In this document: piece by piece, positions 37,511-44,520 of the stretch
Numbering within the stretch: position 1 is the stretch's first letter
How the letters are laid out: every line of letters begins with the position of its first letter
From: Blautia schinkii
Lineage (GTDB): Bacteria; Bacillota; Clostridia; Lachnospirales; Lachnospiraceae
Reading direction: 5' to 3'
Assembly (NCBI RefSeq): GCF_013304825.1
Contig: NZ_JAAWUO010000009.1
Span: 62,001 to 126,000, forward strand
DNA length: 64,000 bases
Notes under the pieces: model-generated
Databases searched by the model: none
What the model saw: the letters and a program-made list of their open reading frames with translations, nothing else
Told to the model about the DNA's origin: nothing
Translations under genes and position numbers: made by a program

Positions 37511-38488
37511 ATGGAACAAATGTATAACGTATCATCTAATCCCCATATCAGGGATAAAATGACTACCAGTCGTATCATGCAGCTGGTTGTGATCGCACTT
37601 CTGCCTGCGACATTATTTGGTATCTGGAATTTTGGTGTGCATGCACTTCTTGTAATTCTTGCAACGATTGCATCCAGTGTATTTTTTGAGTGGCTTTATG
37701 ACCGTCTGATGCACAAGAAGAACACGACCAAAGATTTCAGTGCAGTTGTAACAGGTCTTCTGCTTGCTTTAAACATGCCGCCCCAGATTCCAATCTGGAT
37801 GCCGATCCTTGGCAGTGCCTTTGCGATTATTGTTGTAAAACAGCTGTTCGGCGGACTTGGCCAGAACTTTATGAACCCGGCTCTTGCAGGAAGATGTTTC
37901 CTTATGATCTCTTTTGCCGGAAAGATGACTAACTTTGCAGTTTCCAAGAGCTCTCATGCAGTTGTGGATACTGTTACACAGGCAACACCTCTGGCGGCTC
38001 TGAAGAGCCAGGGATTTGTTGCGGGAACTTCCATTCCGGTAAAAAATCTCTTCCTTGGTAATATCCAGGGAACCATCGGTGAAACCTCCGCACTGGCAAT
38101 CCTGATCGGTGCCGTGATCCTTCTTGCATTTAAGATCATTGATCTGAAAGTGCCACTTACATATATCGGAAGCTTCGCCGTATTTGTGATCCTTTATATG
38201 CTGGGAACAGGCAAAGGATTTGACGTGAACTATCTTTTCAGCCATATCTTCGGCGGCGGTCTGATGCTTGGCGCATGGTTCATGGCAACCGATTATGTAA
38301 CCACACCGATCACACCGAAGGGACAGCTGGTATATGGATGCTGCCTTGGTATTGTAACAGCAGTGTTCCGTCTCTTTGGCGGTTCTGCAGAGGGTGTTTC
38401 CTATGCGATCATTTTCTGCAACCTTCTGGTTCCGCTTATTGAGAAAGTAACAAAACCGGTTGCTTTTGGAAAAGGAGGCAGGAAATAA
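37511..38488 (+). CDS. rnfD: electron transport complex subunit RnfD
   Basis: 325 aa, nine or so membrane helices. The FMN attachment region DTVTQATPLAALK is present (Thr linked to FMN by a phosphoester in the family), as are FMNPALAGRCFLMISFA and WFMATDYVTTPITPKGQ. GGGGGAGG precedes the ATG. Overlaps rnfG by one base. Confidence 0.96.
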   Translation: MEQMYNVSSNPHIRDKMTTSRIMQLVVIALLPATLFGIWNFGVHALLVILATIASSVFFEWLYDRLMHKKNTTKDFSAVVTGLLLALNMPPQIPIWMPILGSAFAIIVVKQLFGGLGQNFMNPALAGRCFLMISFAGKMTNFAVSKSSHAVVDTVTQATPLAALKSQGFVAGTSIPVKNLFLGNIQGTIGETSALAILIGAVILLAFKIIDLKVPLTYIGSFAVFVILYMLGTGKGFDVNYLFSHIFGGGLMLGAWFMATDYVTTPITPKGQLVYGCCLGIVTAVFRLFGGSAEGVSYAIIFCNLLVPLIEKVTKPVAFGKGGRK

Positions 38489-39066
38489 TGAGTAAGATTA
38501 TCAGAAATACATTGATCCTTACGATCATTACAGTAGTTGCCGGACTTGGACTTGGACTGGTTTATGAAGTTACAAAAGAACCGATCGCAAGAACTGAAGA
38601 GCAGGCAAAAAAAGAAGCATGGCAGACAGTATTCAGTGATGTAAGCCTGGAAGATTTTAAAGCTGTAGATGTAGACCAGGAAGCAGCAGATAAAATAGTA
38701 GCAGATCTTGGGATAAAGGCAACAGTAGACGAGGTCTGCGAAGCAGCAGATGAGGGATATGTGGTAACTGTAACAGATAAACAGGGTTACGGCGGTGATA
38801 TCCAGATTACAGTTGGCGTAACAAAAGACGGCACAGTCAGCGGCGTTTCCATTCTTTCCATCAGCGAGACTGCCGGTCTTGGAATGCGTGCTACAGAAGC
38901 TCAGTTCCAGGAGCAGTACGTTGGAAAGACTACCGATAAATTCTATGTATCCAAGGATGGCGGCGAGGGTGAGCCGATTGATGCCATCAGCGGTGCGACC
39001 ATCACATCCAGAGCTTTTACCGGTGCAGTCAATACAGCTATCGGCTATTGCAAAAACGCATTTTAG
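38488..39066 (+). CDS. rnfG: electron transport complex subunit RnfG
   Basis: 192 aa. One N-terminal membrane helix (LILTIITVVAGLGLGLVYEV) and an extracytoplasmic FMN-binding domain with the covalent flavin motif ISGATITSRAFTGAV, plus SETAGLGMRATEAQF. Carries FMN on the outer face of the Rnf complex. AAAGGAGG precedes the start; the stop is followed within one base by the ribosome site of rnfE. Confidence 0.95.
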   Translation: MSKIIRNTLILTIITVVAGLGLGLVYEVTKEPIARTEEQAKKEAWQTVFSDVSLEDFKAVDVDQEAADKIVADLGIKATVDEVCEAADEGYVVTVTDKQGYGGDIQITVGVTKDGTVSGVSILSISETAGLGMRATEAQFQEQYVGKTTDKFYVSKDGGEGEPIDAISGATITSRAFTGAVNTAIGYCKNAF

Positions 39067-39080
39067 GAGGGTAGTTGAAT

Positions 39081-39785
39081 ATGAATAAATGTGGTGAAAG
39101 ATTAAAAAACGGTATTATAACCGAGAATCCGATTTTCGTTCTGATGCTGGGAATGTGTCCGACACTTGCGGTAACAACTTCAGCTATCAATGGTATTGGT
39201 ATGGGACTTTCCACAACGATCGTTCTGGTCATGTCAAACCTGCTGATTTCCCTGCTTCGTAAAGTAATCCCGGATTCTGTCAGAATGCCGGCCTTTATCG
39301 TAGTTGTAGCATCTTTTGTAACGATCGTGCAGTTCCTTATGGAAGGTTTTACTCCTTCCCTTTATGATTCACTTGGAATTTATATTCCGCTGATCGTAGT
39401 TAACTGTATCATTCTGGGACGTGCAGAGAGCTATGCTTCCAAGAACCCGGTCCTTCCTTCTATTTTTGACGGACTTGGAATGGGACTTGGATTTACAGTT
39501 GGTCTGGTTGCCATTGGTCTTGTAAGAGAGATCCTTGGTTCCGGAAAAGCTTTCGGGGCACAGATCATTCCGGTTGCCGATGCAGCTACCGGTGCTGCCG
39601 GTTATACCCCGATCACTATCTTTATCCTTGCACCTGGAGCATTCCTGGTTCTTGCAGGACTTGCAGCAATCCAGAACAAAGTAAAGATCAACATGGCAAA
39701 GAAGGGCAAGGATGTTTCCAAGATCCAGTCCGGCTGCGGTTCCAACTGTGCAACCTGCGGCGGCTGTCCTTCTGAGAAAGAATAA
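39081..39785 (+). CDS. rnfE: electron transport complex subunit RnfE, with Cys-rich tail
   Basis: 234 aa, six membrane helices. ENPIFVLMLGMCPTLAVTTSAING and LYDSLGIYIPLIVVNCIILGRAE are RnfE/NqrD signatures. The ATG at 39081 follows TAGGAGGG at good spacing. The C-terminus carries a soluble extension with CGSNCATCGGC (Cys spaced x3, x2, x2), which is not part of the membrane core and looks capable of binding metal or an Fe-S cluster. Confidence 0.94.
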   Translation: MNKCGERLKNGIITENPIFVLMLGMCPTLAVTTSAINGIGMGLSTTIVLVMSNLLISLLRKVIPDSVRMPAFIVVVASFVTIVQFLMEGFTPSLYDSLGIYIPLIVVNCIILGRAESYASKNPVLPSIFDGLGMGLGFTVGLVAIGLVREILGSGKAFGAQIIPVADAATGAAGYTPITIFILAPGAFLVLAGLAAIQNKVKINMAKKGKDVSKIQSGCGSNCATCGGCPSEKE

Positions 39786-39799
39786 AGGGGGAGTAGAAG

Positions 39800-40375
39800 A
39801 TGGCAAGCTTAATGTTAATTGCTATTGGTTCTGCACTTTGCAGTAACGTTGTATTAAGCCAGTTCCTTGGAATCTGTTCTTTCCTGGGAGTTTCCAAGAA
39901 GACTGAAACTGCAGTCGGCATGGGAGGCGCGGTTGTATTCGTTATTACGATCGCATCTTTTGTTGCTTCGTTGTTATATAAATTTATCCTGGTACCGACA
40001 CATTTTGAGTACCTGAAAACAATCGTATTTATCCTTGTTATCGCAGCACTGGTACAGATCGTAGAGATGTTCCTCAAGAAATTTGTTCCATCTCTTTACA
40101 AGGCGCTTGGTGTATACCTTCCGCTGATCACAACAAACTGTGCAGTTCTTGGTGTGGCGCTTAATAACGTAAAATATGAATACAGCATTCTTGAAAGTGT
40201 TGTAAACGGATTTGCAACAGGCGTGGGGTATCTGATCGCTATCGTATTACTTGCGGGAATCCGTGAAAAAATGGAGTACAACGATATTCCGGAATCCTTC
40301 CAGGGTATGCCGATCGTTCTGCTTACAGCAGCATTGATGGCTATTGCATTCTTTGGATTCTCCGGAATCGTATAG
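39800..40375 (+). CDS. rnfA: electron transport complex subunit RnfA
   Basis: 191 aa, six membrane helices. NVVLSQFLGICSFLGVSKKTETAVGMG and ALGVYLPLITTNCAVLGVAL match RnfA/NqrE, which shares a buried Fe site with RnfE through conserved Cys residues in the NC motifs. GGGGGAG precedes the ATG; 13 bases separate it from rnfB. Confidence 0.96.
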   Translation: MASLMLIAIGSALCSNVVLSQFLGICSFLGVSKKTETAVGMGGAVVFVITIASFVASLLYKFILVPTHFEYLKTIVFILVIAALVQIVEMFLKKFVPSLYKALGVYLPLITTNCAVLGVALNNVKYEYSILESVVNGFATGVGYLIAIVLLAGIREKMEYNDIPESFQGMPIVLLTAALMAIAFFGFSGIV

Positions 40376-40388
40376 GAGGAAGAAGAGC

Positions 40389-41180
40389 ATGAGTATAACA
40401 GGAATTATTATGGCTGCAGTCATTGTCGGCGGTACTGGTTTATTCATTGGTATCTTCCTTGGACTGGCAGATAAGAAATTAACTGTAAAGGTAGATGAAA
40501 AAGAAGAAGCCATTCTTGGCGTTCTTCCAGGTAATAACTGTGGTGGCTGCGGATATCCGGGATGTTCCGGACTTGCGGCAGCCATTGCCAAAGGAGAGGC
40601 TCCGGTTGATCAGTGTCCGGTCGGCGGCGCTCCGGTAGCTGCCAAGATTGGCGCGATCATGGGACAGGAAGTAAAAGAAACCGCACGTCAGGTTGCTTTT
40701 GTAAAATGTGCCGGAACCTGCGACAAGACAACTGAAAAGTATGAGTACACAGGCGTGGAAGACTGTGAGATGATGGCATTCATTCCTGGCAGTGGAGCAA
40801 AAAATTGTACTTTCGGATGTATGGGATTCGGAAGCTGTGTAAAGGCATGTCCGTTTGATGCCATCCATGTAGTAAATGGTGTTGCAGTAGTAGATCAGGA
40901 AGCATGTAAGGCCTGCGGCAAATGCGTCGCAAAATGCCCGCGTCATCTCATCGAGCTGGTGCCATATGACAAACAGATCCGTGTGGCCTGCAGCTCCCAT
41001 GCAAAAGGAAAAGCTGTTACAACAGCCTGCGAGCTTGGCTGTATCGGCTGTAAGAAATGTGAGAAGAACTGTCCGTCAGAGGCGATTACAGTCACTGATT
41101 TCTGTGCACACATTGATTATGATAAGTGTACAGGCTGTGGTAAATGTAAAGAAGTCTGCCCGAGACATGTAATTCTGTAA
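40389..41180 (+). CDS. rnfB: electron transport complex subunit RnfB
   Basis: 263 aa. N-terminal membrane helix (IIMAAVIVGGTGLFIGIFLGL), the 4Fe-4S (Fes) motif NCGGCGYPGCSG...DQC, then several ferredoxin-type motifs: CTFGCMGFGSCVKACP, CKACGKCVAKCPRH, CELGCIGCKKCEKNCP and CTGCGKCKEVCPRH. Entry point for reduced ferredoxin. The ATG at 40389 follows AGGAGGAAGAAG; the earlier Met at 40344 lies inside rnfA. Last rnf gene. Confidence 0.96.
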   Translation: MSITGIIMAAVIVGGTGLFIGIFLGLADKKLTVKVDEKEEAILGVLPGNNCGGCGYPGCSGLAAAIAKGEAPVDQCPVGGAPVAAKIGAIMGQEVKETARQVAFVKCAGTCDKTTEKYEYTGVEDCEMMAFIPGSGAKNCTFGCMGFGSCVKACPFDAIHVVNGVAVVDQEACKACGKCVAKCPRHLIELVPYDKQIRVACSSHAKGKAVTTACELGCIGCKKCEKNCPSEAITVTDFCAHIDYDKCTGCGKCKEVCPRHVIL

Positions 41181-41198
41181 AGAACGAAGTAACAAATG

Positions 41199-41246
41199 AG
41201 AACTGTCATCACAGAAATTTTTCTGTAAAATGGCAGTTCTTTTTTC
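41199..41246 (+). terminator. terminator after rnf
   Basis: GAACTGTCAT (41200-41209) pairs with ATGGCAGTTC (41230-41239, one G-U), followed by TTTTTTC. Confidence 0.85.
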
Positions 41247-41278
41247 TATGAAGTAAATCTTGGAGCTGTCCCTCCTGC

Positions 41279-41321
41279 TTGACAAAGAAATTATTGTTCA
41301 GTATAGTGAACGCATGAACAA
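41279..41321 (+). promoter_or_regulatory. strong promoter with overlapping operator-like inverted repeats
   Basis: TTGACA 41279-41284, 17-base spacer, TATAGT 41302-41307. Two nested inverted repeats cover it: TTGTTCA (41294-41300) with TGAACAA (41315-41321), and GTTCA (41296-41300) with TGAAC (41307-41311), centred on the -10. This looks like a repressor site left from a sugar-utilisation gene; it now drives a glycosidase relic and possibly the membrane protein gene at 41654. Confidence 0.7.
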
Positions 41322-41352
41322 TAGGTAACAATTATCGGAGGTATCATAAAAT

Positions 41353-41633
41353 ATGGGATTTTCAGAAAATTTTGTATGGGGAGCAGCGACCAACTCCTAT
41401 CAGATCGAAGGAATGGGGCGAGATTCCGGAAAAGGCATGAATTATTTAAAGAAGATGTAGCGCATATGAAAGAACTGGGGCTGAAAGGATATCGTTTTTC
41501 CATTGACTGGTCCCGGGTGCTGCCGGATGGTTTTGGAATCATTTATGTTGATTTCGAGACACAGGAGAGGATCTGGAAGGATTCTGCGTACTGGTCCAGA
41601 GAACTTATCAGCAGAAACGGGAATGATCTGTGA
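41353..41633 (+). pseudogene. collapsed family 1 glycoside hydrolase (6-phospho-beta-glucosidase) gene
   Basis: Three GH1 fragments are joined in about 280 bp. Start: [20 protein letters not shown] (frame from 41353). After a deletion and frame change near 41437: [18 protein letters not shown] and [11 protein letters not shown], normally residues ~60-95. After a second deletion near 41535: [11 protein letters not shown]...[10 protein letters not shown], normally the extreme C-terminus. More than 350 residues including both catalytic Glu are gone. The ribosome site (CGGAGG) and promoter remain intact. Confidence 0.88.
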
Positions 41634-41653
41634 AAATTTTAAAAGGATAGTGT

Positions 41654-42217
41654 ATGAATAAAATATTTAAAACAGCAATGTTTTTTACCGCATTTATTCC
41701 GTTATGGTTTACAGTTGTATTTATAGATGGAATGAGTATTGCGGATAAGACGAACACTACTATAGGTGCAGAGATAGCTGGAATAAGTGGAATTGTTGCT
41801 GGACTTATTATATCTGGAATAGTTATAGTTGGCTCGATGAAAGGAATAAGAAAAGAAAGTTTTAAGAAATATAAAATATTATCCGTACAACAGGAAAAGG
41901 GGATTACGTCAGAATTTTTACTATCATATATTCTTCCGCTATTTGCATTTGATTTTACAAAGTGGGTCAGCTTGGCGGAATTTTTGATCTATTTTCTGAT
42001 TCTCATGTTTTTATGTGTCAGGAATAACAATGTATATGCAAATCTGTTTTTTGAAGTAAAAAAATATAAATTCTATACATGCGAAGTTCAGTGGGTGGCA
42101 GAAGGTGAAACTGATCCTCTGCAGATAATAGTTATCAGTAAGAAACCATTATCCGCATATAAGGAAAATGTAATTGAAATAGCACCGCTCGATAAACCGT
42201 TCTTCTTAGGAAAATGA
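41654..42217 (+). CDS. four-helix membrane protein, KwaA-like candidate (Kiwa defence)
   Basis: 187 aa, AT-rich codon use. Predicted membrane helices at about residues 8-27, 40-64, 87-103 and 106-124 (IAGISGIVAGLIISGIVIVG; FLLSYILPLFAFDF; FLIYFLILMFLCV), then a cytoplasmic tail with YKFYTCEVQWVAEG. Length, helix number and the SYILPLFAFD pattern fit KwaA, the membrane half of the Kiwa anti-phage system, and a DUF4868/KwaB-like gene overlaps its 3' end from the opposite strand (12 bases). AAAAGGA precedes the ATG, 20 bases after the GH1 relic. Assignment by pattern and context only. Confidence 0.55.
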   Translation: MNKIFKTAMFFTAFIPLWFTVVFIDGMSIADKTNTTIGAEIAGISGIVAGLIISGIVIVGSMKGIRKESFKKYKILSVQQEKGITSEFLLSYILPLFAFDFTKWVSLAEFLIYFLILMFLCVRNNNVYANLFFEVKKYKFYTCEVQWVAEGETDPLQIIVISKKPLSAYKENVIEIAPLDKPFFLGK

Positions 42218-43144
42218 AATTGGAACAGAGGATGGCACTTCGCAGACCCCTTTATCAAACATGTTAAGTTTGGTTTTACCGCAGATTGCAAGTGTGAAAT
42301 TACGTGCGTTTTGCGGTTTGCTTAAATCGAATTTATGTGTGGCGGGATTAACAGGAATACGAAGTTCTTTTTTTAAGAGATCTTTATATTCCTGTTTTTG
42401 TAATTTCGCAACAATTTGCGCATCGTAAGTGATGAATTTTTTGGAGTTTTGCCCGGAGACAGCAAAAGTTTTATAGGATTCCATATCATCTATAAGATCA
42501 GCTGTTTCCAATTCGGCAAGGTGTTCCCGGCAGACGATTTTATGGGAATATTCAATGTTGAATATACTTTCAAAATTGTTATTTACAGAATAAAGCGTAT
42601 GATCGGTTATTAAAATATCACAGCACCTGCCAAACTGAATCATTGGTTCCTGTGCTTCGACAACAGTATTATGACGGCTGACAAAGATTGGCGTACGCTT
42701 TTTGAAAGAAAGAACAGGATTCTTCTGAGTGAGAAAATAGAGATTCTTATCATTTCCATTTTCATCCTGATAGTTTCCGACAAAAATAAAAGCATTGGCA
42801 GAGATATTTTTTAGCTTGCATGTGTCATCACTGGTATTGATGTGATTAAGCAGAGAAGCCCAGGTTTTATGTATAAGTGAACTGTTAAGACTTAGCTTTT
42901 CAATTGTGCCTTTAGGATTCTGAGCCGTATATTCAAGAACACGCTCTTGATTTTTTACTTTATTAAAAAAATTAGAAGACATAGAATTTACTATGTTATT
43001 AAGTAATTCTTTAGGTTCAAAATGGAAAGCGTAGCATACGTATTCATTAGGATTTTTTTTATGATCGTATTCAATTAGATAGGCTTCCCAATGTGCAATG
43101 CGCTGGGCTGTGAGGATTGCCTTTTCAATTTTCTGAAGCGACAT
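42206..43144 (-). CDS. DUF4868 / KwaB-like protein (Kiwa defence candidate)
   Basis: 312 aa, no membrane segment or signal peptide. FIFVGNYQD, the central FVSRHNTVVEAQEPMIQFG, then DILITDHTLYSVNNN and FESIFNIEYSHKIVCREHLAEL, resemble the DUF4868 core of KwaB, the DNA-binding cytosolic partner of KwaA. Transcribed together with the XRE gene upstream (34-base gap) and convergent with the KwaA-like gene. AGGAGG lies before the ATG on the minus strand. AT-rich relative to the rnf and trpS neighbours. An Abi/RloB-like protein would be an alternative reading. Confidence 0.6.
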   Translation of the reverse strand: MSLQKIEKAILTAQRIAHWEAYLIEYDHKKNPNEYVCYAFHFEPKELLNNIVNSMSSNFFNKVKNQERVLEYTAQNPKGTIEKLSLNSSLIHKTWASLLNHINTSDDTCKLKNISANAFIFVGNYQDENGNDKNLYFLTQKNPVLSFKKRTPIFVSRHNTVVEAQEPMIQFGRCCDILITDHTLYSVNNNFESIFNIEYSHKIVCREHLAELETADLIDDMESYKTFAVSGQNSKKFITYDAQIVAKLQKQEYKDLLKKELRIPVNPATHKFDLSKPQNARNFTLAICGKTKLNMFDKGVCEVPSSVPISFS

Positions 43145-43178
43145 AAAGTACCTCCTGGTATTGGTGTGTAATCATAAA

Positions 43179-44237
43179 TTAATCTTTTGTACGTGATGAA
43201 ATATATTCAAAAAGGAATTCGTCACATTTTGAAGATATTTTATTATATTTATCTGATGTTGAAGCCTCACGCAATAAGCTGATACCATTGATCTTGGTAC
43301 CCACAGGGATGTTGATTCCAAGCAGTGTGGATTCCTCAATTTCGTAATATTCTTCCTGTTCAGCGAGATTTTGAAAAGAAGAGAAAAACTTCTTCAAACT
43401 GACATCCGAATCAGAAGCATATTTTTTCAGCAATGCCTGAAACTCCTTTTTGGAAATCAGTACTCTGGAACTGTTAAGCTTTAACTGACCTTTTAAAAAG
43501 TGCAGATCTTCACTGTCCTCGTCCAGATTAAATTCATATTTACTGATAACCATCCGGTGAAGAGTTGGCCGCCTGTTGCCGCCGCTGGAAGTTGTCAGTA
43601 CGGCACCGATCCTGCACAGAATATCCTGGGAGAATAAAAACATATGGTGAAATGAAAGAAAACATAATTCACCAATCTCAGCATTAGTCAGAGTGCAGTA
43701 ACAGGAACCCATAGAGATTGAGATAACCATATCTCCTGTATATACTTTCCTGATAGGAGTGCCGGATACATCGATTTTTCCTGTATAGATTTCCAGGTTG
43801 ACCCTGCAGCGGTTCTCATCAGATGCAGAAAGTGTGAGTTCGCCGTGGATCAATTTAGCCTCAGAGGAGATGGTCGAGTAGAAATATAGATAATACTTAT
43901 TCCCGATATACCCTTTAAAAGCCGGTCGGTTAATCGAACATACCAGATTATCATTCTCTGGAATATAATGAGAAGAAAAACAGGTATTTGTAATGACTGT
44001 GCCGGGGCGAAAAGAGACAAGGTCAGCAGCATCTATATTTAGTGCACGTGCGATTTTCGCAATGTGTTCCAGGGTGAAGCTGGCCTTTCCAGACAGAAGT
44101 TTGGATAAGGTGGACTGGTTGATACCTGAATTCTCTGCCAGGATTTTTTGTGTAATTCCATGTTCTTGCATGATATGCCGTATGTTCTTCATGACTTTTT
44201 TTTCATATTTTATATAAAAGCCTTCATTTGATTCCAT
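43179..44237 (-). CDS. XRE-family HTH regulator with unknown C-terminal domain
   Basis: 352 aa from an ATG at 44237 preceded by GGAGA; the open frame runs 85 codons further upstream but that part is AT-rich non-coding sequence. Residues ~15-75 are a Cro/CI-type helix-turn-helix: NIRHIMQEHGITQKILAENS, then GINQSTLSKLLSGKASFTLE, ARALNIDAADLV. The remaining ~270 residues (beta-rich YYLYFYSTISSEAKLIHGELTL; later HxxFLKGQLKL) match no family I know and could sense a ligand. Shares an operon with the KwaB-like gene; its promoter faces that of the toroid-nuclease gene, so it may control both. Confidence 0.75.
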   Translation of the reverse strand: MESNEGFYIKYEKKVMKNIRHIMQEHGITQKILAENSGINQSTLSKLLSGKASFTLEHIAKIARALNIDAADLVSFRPGTVITNTCFSSHYIPENDNLVCSINRPAFKGYIGNKYYLYFYSTISSEAKLIHGELTLSASDENRCRVNLEIYTGKIDVSGTPIRKVYTGDMVISISMGSCYCTLTNAEIGELCFLSFHHMFLFSQDILCRIGAVLTTSSGGNRRPTLHRMVISKYEFNLDEDSEDLHFLKGQLKLNSSRVLISKKEFQALLKKYASDSDVSLKKFFSSFQNLAEQEEYYEIEESTLLGINIPVGTKINGISLLREASTSDKYNKISSKCDEFLFEYISSRTKD

Positions 44238-44286
44238 AAAAATCTCCAATCTACGGTAATAAAAAAGATAAAATTGTGATATAAAA

Positions 44287-44315
44287 ATTATAACATTTCT
44301 TATGAGCTGCGTAAA
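44287..44315 (-). promoter_or_regulatory. promoter of the XRE-KwaB-like operon
   Basis: Minus strand: TTTACG (44315-44310), 17-base spacer, TATAAT (44292-44287); the start codon is 50 bases downstream. Confidence 0.55.
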
Positions 44316-44410
44316 TGAAATAATTATATATCTAAATAAAATTTCTAAAATAGAATACAGATGACAATATAAGAACAAATAATTTCTATATACATAATTA
44401 AGTGCACATA

Positions 44411-44439
44411 TTGAATAGAGGTAACGAGTGTGGTACAAT
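44411..44439 (+). promoter_or_regulatory. promoter of the toroid-nuclease gene
   Basis: TTGAAT 44411-44416, 17-base spacer, TACAAT 44434-44439. It leaves a leader of about 75 bases that has no good Shine-Dalgarno sequence. Confidence 0.65.
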
Positions 44440-44502
44440 AATATCCCGAGAAAAAAGCGAGGAAGAAAAAGTAACCCGGTCAGTAAGTGCATTTATGGAG
44501 CG

Positions 44503-44520
44503 TTGTGTGGAAACACACAA
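44503..44520 (+). promoter_or_regulatory. perfect hairpin with GAAA tetraloop abutting the start codon
   Basis: TTGTGTG (44503-44509), GAAA (44510-44513), CACACAA (44514-44520): seven perfect pairs closed by a GNRA loop, with the last paired A being the A of the ATG at 44520. It could occlude the start in mRNA or be a regulator half-site pair in DNA. Confidence 0.55.

Noticed and set aside
44238-44492. N-terminal 85-codon extension of the XRE protein
   Set aside because: It translates to Phe/Tyr/Leu-rich sequence from AT-rich non-coding DNA, overlaps the divergent promoters, and the ATG at 44237 has a ribosome site.
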